From Himantopus leucocephalus (lineage: Eukaryota; Chordata; Aves; Charadriiformes; Recurvirostridae), in assembly GCA_003993805.1 (NCBI GenBank), contig RSEF01000004.1:69204289-69268288 (forward strand): a stretch of 64,000 nt of DNA. Direction: 5' to 3'. Both the position numbers and the translations under genes were made by a program. Below the pieces are notes generated by a model, which saw nothing but the letters and a program-made list of their open reading frames with translations, made no database searches and was not told the DNA's origin. Position 1 is the first letter of the stretch, and every line of letters starts with the position of its first letter. Positions 39,586 to 52,900 of this stretch are shown piece after piece.

Positions 39586-40798
39586 CTAGTAAAATAAAGA
39601 AAAGAAAGCAATGTTACTGATTAGAAAAAGGTTATATAGTCTTTTTGAAAAAAAAAAGATCTTCCTTATTATCACAGAGAATAACTAAAGTTTTGTTCTT
39701 CCTATAAAGGATTCATAAAAATGTGTAAGAGTTAATTTCCATACGTTTTTGAAGCCTCTGGCATGACCCATTTTCCTGGGGAAAAAGGAAGAAAAAAAGA
39801 GAGCTTTCAACAACATGTGGAAAATCTATACTTACGGTTCACGTAAACAGAAAAATATGTAAGGTATGAGAACTTTACAAATGGGAAGGGAAAGAAATAC
39901 AGCATTTCTATCCCCAGTTACTTTTGGCAATGACATGAGGTAGAAATGACATTCAGCACACAAAGCTACACAAGTTTGCCATCTTCACAAGGGTGTCACA
40001 CACCCATCAATTCTGCATGACCTTTTCAGAAACCATGTTACCCTAAGAGACACAGGAAGAAAAACTGGCAAGAGTGAAACTTCAGACCATTTATAAATAC
40101 TGATAGTGATGCGGTTTTCATCTTGTACAGTAAGTACTGTGAAAATACAAATGGCACTTCAGACACTTGAAGGTAGTATTTAACTCATCACTTCTCTGTA
40201 ACGGCCATTTATTTTGACAGTCCAGATGAAGAGAACTTTATTTAGAGGCAAACAATAAGAGATTTCATTACCCGCTAGAGACAACAGGGATGCCCTGCTG
40301 CTTTTAAAAACAAAGCAAAGGAAATGGAAAAGTAAAAGTGAGGTGTCTCAAAAAGTAAAAAAAAAAAAAGAAAAACAAAACCCCAGAGATTCCCACTTTA
40401 ACTGCCAGCAGGAAGCACAGATCTTTTCTGAGGTGAGCCTAAAACTGCTGTCCCGACACCAAAAACTCCACTAAATGTGCCTGTTCAATTCACATCGAAC
40501 ATGGCTTTTCCAAATGAAAATGCTCAGATATTTTATTGTACAAATCAACCAAAGAGCTCCCTCTGGAATTAAAAGTAGCTCTGCTGTATACTGAGTTAGC
40601 ATGAATTAAACTGGTACTGGCTGTAGTATGAACAGCAGCACTTCCAGACTCCTGCCACTGATGGCTCCCGTGACATTCCTCATACCTCAGCTGGACACCT
40701 TGCACTGCTTTAGCCTTCCACTTCTCAAAGTCCAAGCTGATATACACCACACCTCTTTTAAACGGCACAGAGCCTTGTGAGCACAAATTTAAAAAAAC

Positions 40799-41017
40799 GG
40801 GAAATTCAACATGAACATAAGAAAACGCTTTTTACTGTGAGGGTGTTCAAGCACAGGCACAGGTTGCCCAGAGAGGTTGTGGAGTAATGATCCATGGAGA
40901 TATTCAAACCCGACCGGACACGGCAACCTGCTCTAGGTGGCCCTGCTTGAGCATGGAGTTGGACTGGATGATCCCAAGAGGTCTCTTCCAACCTCAGCCA
41001 TTCTGTGACTCTGTGAT
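40799..41017 (+). mobile_element. CR1 retroposon 3' fragment
   Basis: Contains the standard CR1 3' block (GTGTTCAAGCACAGGCACAG, GGTTGCCCAGAGAGGTTGTGG, GTTGGACTGGATGATC) and ends in the 8-mer repeat ATTCTGTGACTCTGTGAT. Sense strand is plus. It sits upstream of the first PDGFRL exon found. Confidence 0.93.
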
Positions 41018-41644
41018 CTCAGCACGCAGAGTAAGGCTGGCTGTGTAGGAGCATTTGCCTTCTGGTCTCACACCAACTGGAAAATAAACTGGAAGACAGC
41101 AATGCTGGAGTCATCTTAGTTTGCCCAATGCATTTTGAACATTCTTGGACTCATGTAATAATAATTTTTTGAGAGGCACACATCCATTTACTCAGGTACA
41201 TCCCTTCCTTGCCACACAGACAAACATTTTTCCCAGTTCTAATTTATGAGTGTTGGTGAACTTGATTGCAAAGATGCCTCCCCACCATAAAATAAGCCAC
41301 AAACTGAAGAGATCAAATAGAAATGCATTCCAGAAATCACGATATTTTAAGATAAAGAGTAACGTTTTATAGTTTCTGGAAAGGAGACTGAAACAAATAT
41401 TTATGTTTCTTCCAATTTTTCTTTGCCCCTGTGATGCCACTGGCCACGCAACATTGACAAACTTGGGGGAATGATGATAACAAAGGACAATTTCAGAGAA
41501 GTGGTTGCTGCCTCCCATGGAAGACCACGAAGTAGGATTTTTCCAGTTACGCAGAACACACGACCCTAGTGAGTGACACAGTGCATACATTACAGGGGCA
41601 AATAGTTGGTGCAGGAGCACTTTTTCCTTGCATTACATTTGAAA

Positions 41645-41890
41645 GCCTACAGTGGGTCAGGCCAAACATCTACCTAGCCAACATCTTTGCACTGACACCA
41701 CCCAGTGTCAGACGTCAACCAGGGAACAGGGCAACTATCTCTGTTCCTTTGATACTAGTCTCCTAGCTTCCAAGAACCTTTAGCTCAAGGGATCTGTGAA
41801 CCACAGTTGCTACAGTTTCATTTACCTTGGTGGATCTTTCCTTCATTAATTTGTCTGGTCAATTTTCAAAACTACACAGGTTATACATAA
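41645..41890 (+). repeat. Ancient dispersed amniote repeat, copy 2 (more decayed)
   Basis: TACAGTGGGTCAGGCCAAAC, CATCTACCTAGCC, then CCTAGCTTCCAAGAACC and TTTGTCTGGTCAATTTTC follow the same order of blocks as the copy at 12030, in the same orientation. Similarity is patchy, as expected for an old copy. Confidence 0.4.
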
Positions 41891-44043
41891 ATACTAGATG
41901 CCTCCTAGTTTTTGTATTAAGTGAGTAAATATCCATTGTTTCTCCAACAACTTTCTCTGCAGCACTTGTACTTTTGTCCTTCAAACATACCCTTTCCAAA
42001 CTAACAAGTCCTACTTTATTTAATTGTTCCTTCTAAAGAATATGCATCTTACAACAGTTTAGTTACATTACGTTTGGGTAATGAAAAGAAGACAAAAGCA
42101 GACAGTACACCAGGTTCAAGATACAGTCAAATCATAGTTGTACAGATTAGTGGTGTCTTCTTTCCTGTCCAAATAGCTCACTACATTTCAAGAAAGCAGT
42201 ATTAGGAGCTGACTTTCTCTACAATAACCAAGCGTAACTCCAAGATCACTTTCCTAAGTAGGAATTACTGGTCAGAAATTCTTGAGTAGAAACAAACCTA
42301 TCAATGCATATATGAAGTTAGAATCATTTGTGTTACTTTGCACCTACCAACATAACATTTCAAGTCCTGTTTTCACTGCCCAGTCTTTCAAAATGGGGAA
42401 ATCCTTCCACAACTCTTTACTGACAGTTTTCTTTTCTTTTAGTAGATATATAAATGTACTGAAAAGCACATGCCTTACAAGGTCCTTGTGAAATTCAACT
42501 GGATAAAAATAATTCTATGCCTATATTGCAAAAACTGAAGATTAACTCCTACTCTTCGTTTTCTATTACTTTATTACTCCATGAGAGGTCTCCCCTTGTC
42601 TCACCCCACCTTGGTTCCCATGGAGTCTTTAACAGGCTTATCAAAAGCCTTTGGGAATCCAAGTACATCAATCAACACATCCATGGCCGCACTAGGGGGT
42701 GGGGGGGGGAAAGGCAGCCATACAAAGCTATACTGACTCTTCTGTAATTCATGCCTATTAATTCACCAGTTCAACTTACAGAATACAGAGATCTGGCTTT
42801 GTGTCTGTACCTCCCTCAAAAAAAAATCTTAAAATACTGGCATATTGCCATTTCCCTGGAAAGGACTATTTCTGTGACAGGTTACACATCTCAGTTAAGA
42901 CTCCAGCAATTTCAGATTCAAATGTCTTTTAATTCTCAGTTGCATATCATCATATCATGGCACTTAAACACTGTTCATGTTGTTGATTTTCTCAGAAGCA
43001 AGTTCTTTTGGCATATTAATAAGACATGTCCTCTAATGAATCTCCCCATAGAGAAAGATTCTGTCTTGGACCCTGTTATTACAGTGCTCAGTAGGACACT
43101 GCACTCAAAGTTTCCGATATGTTTATCACGTCACCATTTTTGATTAAAACCATAGCGAACATGAGTACACACAAATAATTAAGTTTTTAATTTAAATTTT
43201 ATTTTCTGTATGTGCTCTTTCTTATCCCCCATTCCTACCAGCCTTACAAATTTTGCAGCCATCTTTCCCTGCCCCACCCCAGCACATCAGAAGAAGAAAA
43301 GGATTTATGGATGGTTTTATCCCTTTTGCAAGCTGTTTCTCACATTCTTTTTGTCTGTATTATTCTGGTTTTTATATTTAACCCATATGTGAGTTAATGA
43401 GCCTCCTCATCTTATGTAATTCCCCCTTCCAAAATTAAATGCACCAGCTGTTTCTTTGGTTTTTATTATTCCTGCAAGAATATTAAAACTACAGTCTATC
43501 TGTTCTAAAGCAACATCTGAATCCGATTACCTGAACACTGCTCTGGAACAAGTCAAGAACTGCTGCTTTTCTCGGGGGTTCTGCAAGCAGCAGCTCATAG
43601 AAGTCGTCATTTGTGGCATCTAAACAATTGCACTCAGCATCATACCCCGATGTACGTGACCCAGCCTACATGAAGGTAAGTAATTCTTCCTTTTGCTTTT
43701 CTATCCATTCCTTGCTGCCCCTCTGATTTTCCTTAACAGAGTGGTCATTCCCTCCATCATGTTGGGTGGTCAGTAACCAGGTTGGTTGTTCTCCACAGGG
43801 CTAGTATTTCACCCCAGATGACTTTTACTGACAAAACCCACCAGGAATCAGATTTAACATTAAAGCTTTCTTCAATACATATTGCCACTTCTCCCTTGGG
43901 TTGAGCTATTCCATCTTTTGTGTAATTTGTGCCCTAGTGTTAGAAGGTCCTGCTGACAGGCCTGATAAGCCTTTTGGATAAGTATTCCCATTTCAAACCA
44001 GCTGTTCCAGGTCTCTGCTGCACATTCCAGATTTGCCTGTGCA

Positions 44044-44330
44044 TCATGGTTTTGGCTGGGATGGAGTTTCCTTTCTTACTAGCAGCTGCTATAGTGCTAT
44101 GGTTTGGATATGGGATGGGAATGCTGTTGGTAGAGCACTAACGTTTTTGGCTGTTGCTCAGCACTCAAGGCCTTTTCTGCTCCTCACACTGCCCCACCAG
44201 TGAGCAGGCTGGGAGAGCACAAAAAGTTGGAAGGAGACACTGCCGGGACAGCTGACCCCAACTGTCCAAAGGGATATTCCATGCCACATGATGTCATGCT
44301 CAATATATAAAGCTGGGGGAAGAAGAAGGA
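44044..44330 (+). mobile_element. LTR fragment of the same family as 3454-3947, cut by an assembly gap
   Basis: Shares the opening (TGGTTTTGGCTGGGATGGAG), the block GGGATATTCCATGCCACATG and the TATA box (TATATAAA at 44304-44311) with the LTR at 3454-3947. The sequence runs into the 100-N gap at 44331. What follows the gap does not look like the 3' half of the LTR, so the gap probably hides it. Confidence 0.75.
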
Positions 44331-44430
44331 NNNNNNNNNNNNNNNNNNNNNNNNNNNNNNNNNNNNNNNNNNNNNNNNNNNNNNNNNNNNNNNNNNNNNN
44401 NNNNNNNNNNNNNNNNNNNNNNNNNNNNNN
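44331..44430. other. Assembly gap, 100 N, inside an LTR
   Basis: Exactly 100 Ns, a usual placeholder for a scaffold join of unknown size. It separates the PDGFRL block from the MTUS1 block. Confidence 0.99.
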
Positions 44431-47400
44431 ATCTTCCTTATGTTGTTGCTTCTTACACCCTTATATGTAGCTTACTTAGAGTTCACTCTCCAGTAGATGT
44501 ATGGTGTTATGTTTACTAAATTACGTAGCAAACTTTGTTTGCTAAAGGTAAAACTTGTATTTATTTACATAGTATCATTTACAGAAGGAAAAAAAACCCC
44601 AAATGTAACATTAGAATAACATTTGATTATACAGCAGGATCTCTTCTCAGGTTAATAACAGTTCAACTTGATTGTATTAATTTACTTCAGAGAAAAGGAA
44701 GGAAGTTTCTTTTACGCAGAACTCTATCTGGATAAATAAGCAACTGCCTTTCTCCCCCTGGGTTTAGTTACCAATATAAGGAAAGCGACTTTCCAGAGAA
44801 AAGGCAAGAACTTGGTAACAACGTTGTTGCACATTTTGGCAATGTTTTTACTTCCTAGCCTCAAGCACAGAATCCATGTAAGCTCAAACTTCCAACACAA
44901 ATCTACTCATTAGTGTAACTGTGTGACAAAGACAGTCTCAATGCAAGCCACTCTATTTACAAGGCATGTGAAAAACAGCTTATTCTGAGCATACAAGGAA
45001 CCAATCCCTTGTTCACACATTTCCATGTGTGATGTGCAATTCATTTCAGCCTGCATTTGACTAGAATTCCTGAAGCTCTCTTCTGGTGAAGGCTTGCAGT
45101 AAGCCCTTTGCTCCAGATAGTTCAGCCCTTTGAGCAGATGCGTACAGCACTGTTTTGAGTAGTGGTATCCAGTAGAAATGGCAGCTTCTCAATAATGGCA
45201 TTAGCCTGATTATTAGCGTAGCGAATGAAAACATTAAACAAGGTTGCGGGAAGTTTTTTCTTCAGCATGCAGGAACCTAAATCAATGTAACCAATATGAT
45301 AAATATCCATGGTAAAGACTGAAATAGCTCTGTGCGTGTCTCACGAAACTGTTTTCATGGAGAATGCTCCCCAGATGCCCAGAATATTGTTGGTGTCTGG
45401 AAACAAGGTAGCTACCAAAAAAACTGAAAACCAACAAAAAAACCAAAGCAAGCTATAGGACCAACTTTGAAGGTGTAAGAGGCAGTCGCTTGTTAATCTT
45501 CTTTCTCATTGCTATTAAAAGGTATCAAGAATGTTACACTGTTACCTAAATGACTAAATAGGTGTTACACTGACTTCTTTTAGGTATTACTATAAAATTG
45601 TGTACTTTTTTTTTTTTTAGGCAAGACTTCACTCTGACCAAAGCATCTTTAACAATCACTCAGCTTCTGGATGAGGCTGTGCAATGTGTTCATTGCTTTT
45701 TAGCCTTTTCATTTATCAGAACAATGCACTTATTTCCCTTTGAACTACAAGAGCTGTGCCAACTTCTTATATTTCAAAGTGCTTTTGAGCCTTTAATTTG
45801 ACAATTGATTTCCTTTAAGATACCTAGCAAGTGGGAGATAGCATCACCTGTTCAGACTTGTTCTCAACAGTGCAGTGGTTCATGCGGTAGCATCGCTGCC
45901 TTGGTGACAGTTTGGCAGGAGAGGAAGAGACGATGTAACTCCATTGCCGCATCACTGCTCAAGCAGTCTCCCTCGGGTTTCATGGTTATGTGTACCAACC
46001 ACATGCAGTTCTCCAGGCTAATTATAACTACAGAAGCAGTGCCTTTAAGGAAGACTTTTTGGTGGTTGTTCCCCCTCTCCCCCGGTAAACATCAAAATAA
46101 TTCTCATCATTCTAAACTACAAAAATTAGTTTACTGTATATTTTACATAGTTCTTATTTTACCAAAAGCCTCCTGGGCAGGTCTGATTCTTTTCACATTG
46201 ATGCAATTACACATTTCCACATATATGAACAGTGACACAGGATAAGAGAATGAAATTTAAGTGACTTGTCAAAGTCACATGCCTAAACCTGCCAGTGTTG
46301 TTATTTCTGTTTCCATACCTCAGTCACCACTCTGCTAAGGCAAGGCAGTAGCAATGGACAGAAGGTATTTGTTTCTTTAGGGTTCAGTGATTACTCCAAC
46401 TTTCTGATGACCTTTTTAACTCCAGCTCAGTCCTAAATGATTTCCTGGCTGTCAGGCAACTACAGTTTTAAAGATCAGTGGTTAGTTACTGTCTAGAAGG
46501 AATTTCCTGCATGAATTTCACGATACCAGTTTACATGCAAGCATCTTTGGTGTTTGCAATGAGAAACTTAAAGTCTTCAGTTACCATAAGGAAGTGATTC
46601 ACCTCAAATTTTACAGCAAATACAGTGCAACTCATACAAAGACCTTTACAGAAAAGCATTGAAGGGAGGTGAACCATGTTATGAGTAGTTTGAATGGCAA
46701 CAAACTACTTGGTACAGATAAAAGTGTCACTGTAACTTCCTTTGAAACTTACCATTAGAGTTGAAACTACTAGTTAAGGTTGAGTATCTGAAGCCAACCA
46801 TTTGTTTAATGCTTGACTAGCACTAGACCTTTGGCATATGGTGAGCAGGTTTCTAGCTTTTCCTGAAGGAAACGTTATGCTAAAGAGATTACCAGAAATA
46901 TGTAAAGGTTACTGGATCAAGTGAAGCCTCTGCTAACAAACACATGGTATTTTAAATTAAAGCTTGAAATACTAATACTCAAACAGCAAAAAATATTGAA
47001 ACTGTTCTTACAGATGAACAGAATTATTTAATCCTTTCAGACCAACAGGGCAAACACTAAACAGGTATTTCTGTAGTCTGATTTCTATATACAAGGATTC
47101 TTCATTTCTTCAGAACAGCATTAAAGATTCTACTTGCAAGAAGTTTAGAGGTGAGGAGTCTCCTGTATTGTGGAGGGAAACTATTGACAAGTTAACAGTC
47201 TTTTTATTATTTATTATACCATACTTACTTTTCTGTACTGGTAGCCTGGAAAGGCTTTCCCCTTCTCTGTTACCCACAGGGGTACGCTATATTTGATCTT
47301 CAAACATTTGTATGCACTCTTCTTGCATCTTTTATTTGAGGCACTAACATTGCAATTAAGATAAACTTCTTACCAGTGGCTAGACAACTGTTCTTCTGAC

Positions 47401-47844
47401 ACCACCTGTTAGATTGCTAAACTACAAAAAAGGTTCCTCAATAAGGTGAACATTTTAATGAGTCCCATAGGATGCCTTTACCAGGCATATGCACATTGGG
47501 TCCCTCTATTAAGCTCTTGAACTGTATTCAAGTATTTTATTATTGCTTAGTTCTGTAATGTTATCTACATTCTCCTTTGGTGTTTTTTTTTTTTTTTAAA
47601 CAGCCAACTCAAACTGAATCACTAATAATCACAAACCAGCTCTGTAACTTCTGCCTACATGAGAGTAGGAAGGGTAGAGTTAAAATTTTCTAAGAGTTAG
47701 CTGAACATTAATAATTTGTGCAGTGAAGCTTCACTATTGCTGTTCTGCTGTGCTGGGCAGGTACCAAGAGATTTTAAGTATTCAGAGGCACGTTCCTCCT
47801 TAAAGTTCCCTTGACTAAATACAAGCAGGAGAAAAACCCTTCAA

Positions 47845-49917
47845 TCAGTACAAAAAAAATTTATTTTTTTAAGCATTCAGCTCAAATACATGTGATCAAA
47901 TCTCTTCAACCATAGAAAATAAAAATGTTCCAAGATGATACACTTTAAGCCAAGCTTTAGCCCGCAAAGGATTTTCAGAGTTAATTTTGATAACCCCTAG
48001 AAAACATTAAGTACTGACACCACTAACAAGTGGTATGTACAGTGCCTTAAAGAGGATTAAAAGAGAGCATAACGTTCCATAGAAATGGCACCCTTAACTT
48101 GTACATTATGGAAAATTAAGTAAATTTAATGATGAAAGTCAATCACAAGTTTAAGTATATTACAAGTTTACTTACTGTATGAGCACTGTTAACAGTCTTG
48201 TTTATATGTCTGTGTTCCTCATTACTAGCCAAGATTTTTCAAGTCTTGGGTAAAATGGTTTGAAGTGGTTCTCCAGTTGAGTTCCCTAAACACTTTCCAC
48301 CCCCTTGATTCCTGTCCCCAAGCTGCTGGAAAAGGCCAGGAGACTCAGCAGATGATACAATTTACCCCAACAGTTACCTGTACAGCTGGCTAACAGTAGT
48401 ATAACAACAGTCTGGGGTGGTACTGTAAAACCCAGGCTATTATAACCATAGATAGTGTTTTGTAATACAAATTTGAAGTTGAACCTGTGTTTAGTAGGTA
48501 CAATGTAGAGATCTTAAACAGGTCTGACCAAGGGTGTAGCAAAGCTATGCAGTTACCTTGTTGAAGCTAAAGCGCAGCATATGACATTACCAGAATCGCT
48601 GACACCCTCCAGTTCCAGCAGCCAGGACAGTTTTTCCCCCTACTTTACAGAATCTCTTGTACAGGATCTTTTGCCAAATGAACTGGCAAAGCACTGATAT
48701 CCTGCAGTCTAAGAGGGAAGGTATGGTGGAATCAGCAAGATAAATACACAGCTGCAACCTTCCCCCTCTTCCTCGGGTGAATTTAGCCAACCCTGAAGAG
48801 TGTTAATACAAATGCTGATGCTTAAAAAGGCAAAGCGTGTCACCAGACACACTGGAATTCACAAATTTCTTAAGATTCTTCTTGAGAACTGAGTTAAGAA
48901 TGCACCTAGTGACAGTTATTGCATTATTCTCTTTGGCTTTCAAATCTACATCTAGTTTATCCTCAGTGGATGGCCTCAGCAATGGACATACTGTTTGGGG
49001 GAAATAAATACTCCTTTCCAGCAGGTAAGGTCAAGGTTCCTAAACCTGCAACTCAACTAATAACTTCTGACCTTGAGGGCTACTGTGGTTCTGACTACAA
49101 CCCTGTTTGACTTGAAAGCCAAAATCCACTGTGTCCTGCAAAAAACATCTCCTCATAAATGGCAGAGTTGTGCATGGATATTAAACCAAGAATCCATGCA
49201 AAATATGGCTGCAAGTCAGTCTGTTTTTAAAATTAATTCAAAGTTGCATACTCAGGTCAGCCAAGACACTAATGAGTCAGTTGATGAAGCTTTCCATGCC
49301 ATTTTTGTTACTGAACGGAAGGCAGAAAGATGAAGGAAACTAACCTGTAGTACTAGTGGCAGTTTCTCCTCATTCCCAGGGGAGGGTACTCTTGCTAAAC
49401 GCATGCATACTGACAACGTTATTAAGGAAGTACATGTCAATGTATAGTCTTCAGCTTTTATCCTTTATTACGTACACAGCAAAGAAGGCAGCATTTAGAC
49501 ACACGCACAGTGTGTTACATCCATTCCACCCACAGCACACGCACACACGCATACGCACGGCCTTAAAAAAGTGTCAGTGATAAGGAACATATTATAAAGG
49601 TTGTGATCTTTATCTCTTAGCCCCTGAGCTTTTTCTTATAGTTAGATGAAAAGGCAATGAACAAGTCTTTCCTTGCTCTGTAAGTGCTTTGTGCAGCAAT
49701 GTCCGTAGAGGTCATAAACAAGTCTCTTTGGGAGCAGCAACACGAGTGTCTTACTCCCATATTCTCAGTCTCTTATCGCCATTTTTGCACCAAATAGTTT
49801 CCAGTTATGTTTAGTCATCATAGTCAGCTAATATAGCTCTTGCTCCTGTAATTAAATATTAGGATCGGTTCTACAGATCACAAATGAAATGCAATCCCCG
49901 CTTTCTCTCAAGAGATG
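47845..49917 (-). other. MTUS1: Probable MTUS1 3' UTR with poly(A) signal
   Basis: About 2 kb of non-coding sequence follows the MTUS1 stop codon. On the minus strand an AATAAA at 47865-47860 lies within an A-rich context, just before the likely end. The stretch also contains a CA/CG dinucleotide-rich patch at about 49535-49558. The extent is inferred from the signal only; other AATAAA-like words could be used. Confidence 0.45.
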
Positions 49918-52900
49918 TCATCTCGGTGATACTGTGGGACTAGAGAAGTTACCAGAATTTCGTGGGGACTGAAGAGGCACGGATGGAGAACTGGGAGACA
50001 GTTTTCGTGGGCTGCATAGGTCACCATTGTGCAACTTCCACAGAAGTTCTTCATTTTCCATTGACAGGCGTTTGTTTACTTTTGATTCTTTTTCTAGCGA
50101 CTCCTGTAAAACAGCTTGCTCCGTAGACAGTTGCCTGCAAGCATAAGATTTACATCAGAACGCGTAACCCAAGTTGGAGGCTACAGCATTGAACTTAAAG
50201 AAAGGTTTGAAATTGCACAAACACCTCCTTGGCTTACAACTATATTAATTCCTTAAAAGGAGGAGTTAGCGTTTTCTCATCCTTGCTGTATTTAAACTGG
50301 GAGCTTGCAAAAAGCAGGAGAAAGTCTCGATAAGAAACATTCCTAAAGAGGAGAAAAAGCATCTGAAAAATGAGACTTGTCCCCCTTAGAATGACAGATG
50401 CTTTTAAATGGCCGTGCTGGAGCCTTTGGGTCTTGCTGCAGGCTCAGCTCTACACAGAAGCTGCATTTCTTTAGTTTCGTTCAGGCTGGAAGAGTTTGCC
50501 CATCCGTTTAAGCAACAGTTGAAGTTAGGAGAACCTCACACCCATTTTATTCATGTTAAATATAGCTATTATCACTAAATAAACCACTGGTCTTTTCACT
50601 GATCTAAATTGGGGACAAATCACTCGACTAAAGTGGTTGTAAGTAAAACCAGGTTTAGCTCACAAGTCAGTAATACATAGAGAGCAAATCTGTAATAAGA
50701 TGGTATTTCTGAGTTGCTGCTTCTCCCTGAAATACTGTTTTGGAACACTCAAGAACAAACTGAGCCTCTACCCCCCTTAGTCTGTTCCTGCTTGTTCTTC
50801 TACATAGGAACACACATTTGTAGAGATACAGGTGGGGAAGAAAGGGGCGTGTTCTTTTGTGGAGTACTACAAAATCCCAGTCACTAATATTTACACAGAA
50901 TTTTCTTTCGTGTCACAGGAACACCTTCCCCCTGATTCATAAGAACATCTAAAAGTCCACAGATATTTTTCACCTTGAAAGCTCCATGTGTTTGTCCATC
51001 CGAGCTTTTAATTCTTCATTTTCTTGCTGAACCTTCTTTAATTTGTCCATTAGGATTGTGTTGTTCTCCAGCTTAGAAAGAAAGGTCACAGTTTAAAATA
51101 AAACCCATACGCGCACTCATCAAGATAATGCCTGAGCTATCACAGATGTTCAAATCTGAAGTTTGCAGACCTTGTTACGATAAGTGCAGAAACCCAGAGG
51201 AACGTGAGACTGACCTGCTATCCTGGCTTAATATTCTGTAACAGTCAAATAGATCCTACTTCGCTTACCCTTGCATAACGCTGGCGGTTTGCCACTTGTG
51301 CTGATCAGATGCCAACAAAGGAGGACTGGATAAGGGATTGACTAGTTAACCAGCACGTTCTAGTAACTTCTGCCAGTGACAGGCAGCAGTTTTAGAAGCT
51401 GTTGCAGACAGAAGACTGTCTAGAAATAACATGCTAATGTGACCAGTGCAAGAGCTCCCCTGCGTAAACAGCTCTCCCTGCTGCTCTCCTGATTCCGCTA
51501 CATTGCTGCAGGACGTTATCAAAAGTTAAAATGGTGGGATGGTCCAAGGGCTTCTATATTGTGGGCAACGTCTGTCAGAAAAGATGAAGCTTTACTAGTA
51601 ATTTACCAGTAATTGTAGACCAGGGCAACATCCAATGCTGTACAACACTGAACAACTGGCATGAATGTCGTCCTCTGTATCCAAACCTCTTTCTATACTT
51701 CCTCATTAAAATCTTGCTTAAGCAAGTATTACGACAGTGTTCAAAGGCCCCACCCGGGATAAGGCCCCTGTCCTGCCACAAATAAGAGCATGCTACGTAA
51801 TTACAAGTTCTATCCCCCAAAATTGACTTTTCATGTGGAATTATGCACAGATCAGGAACAAATCCATGCAACTAAACAAGTGGCTTAAAAGATAATAGCT
51901 AAAATGATTGACCTAAGCTCATCAACTCTAGATGAAAACATTTATTCTGTTTCATATTTGACCCCTTCTTGTTTAATTAGGATCATCTCCATGTTAGATT
52001 GCACCATCAGGAAAACACTATCTTCCGTAACACTCAAGCAAACGTAGCAGGTCGGCATTTTTTCTTTGGGAGATGGGGGAGAAGAGAGGGAAAAGGATAG
52101 GAAATGCGGAAGAGGCTCCCAGATAACCCTGTACTAATTTAGCAATAGTTTATGCAAACCAGTAGTTGTCTTAAGAGGTTAAAAGCTCATTTACAACATC
52201 TGACGATTCCTTCCCCCTCTTTACATCACAGCCCAATGCAGATATAACTGTACCCACACTGTGAGCGTGTCCCATCATCATTTCTGTTTCCTTTTAAACA
52301 AAAGAAATTAATCCTCAGCACATAAGACTGATCAGCTCGAGTTCATTATCAGAACATAACTCAGAGACACGGTCCAAACCTGCCAGATCCTAAGGAAAAC
52401 TCACCAGTTTTTCCATCTTCATGAGCTTTACATCCTGCTGATGAAGTTTCTCATTCTTGATCTCCAGTACTGCTTTCAAACTTTCCAGCTCCTGTTCCAG
52501 ATACATAATCTGCGGGTTTTTCTGAAAGATTTCCACAGAGTTTGCTTAGTACCCTGAGTTTCAGGAACAATTTAAGAGTTTCTCTGCTATTTAGGAAAGA
52601 GCAAGAAAATAAATATGGTAACAACAGCTACTTGTTCTAAGTGAAATCAAGTCAAACAGTTTAGAATAAAAAAAAAAAGATAAAAAAGATCTGCTATCAC
52701 TTTCTCCTCTGCTTTTGTTTGCCCTTTGATGTAGGTGGACAGTTGCAGTTTTCCTCAGAAGCTGTTCAGCAAACACTTTATGCACAACCGTGAAACCCCC
52801 TTGTGAGTCAAAGGCAGGCACTACAGCTGTCACAGCAAAACTTGTTTTGCGGGAGTGCCCAAAGGCTCCCTTTAAGGCTAGGAGTTCCAAAATTTATTTG

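Larger units (their letters stand above)
41018..47844. other. Spacer between PDGFRL and MTUS1, no recognised gene
   Basis: It should contain the first PDGFRL exon (signal peptide) if the gene order is right, but no ATG-signal peptide-donor combination stood out. It holds an old repeat (41645), an LTR fragment (44044) and a gap. An unrecognised minus-strand open frame lies at 45122-45310. Confidence 0.5.

Noticed and set aside
45122..45310. 62-codon minus-strand frame containing RYANNQANAIIEKLPFLL
   Set aside because: It looks protein-like by eye, but I cannot match it to a family and see no flanking exons. It could be a pseudogene fragment; a tblastn or protein search would decide.
45805..46245. 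146-codon plus-strand frame in the PDGFRL-MTUS1 spacer
   Set aside because: Composition and content are unremarkable, with no motif or splice support.
46735..46760. Minus-strand CTCTAATG|GTAAGT as a possible donor of PDGFRL exon 1
   Set aside because: The sequence before it does not encode a methionine-started hydrophobic signal peptide in the required phase.
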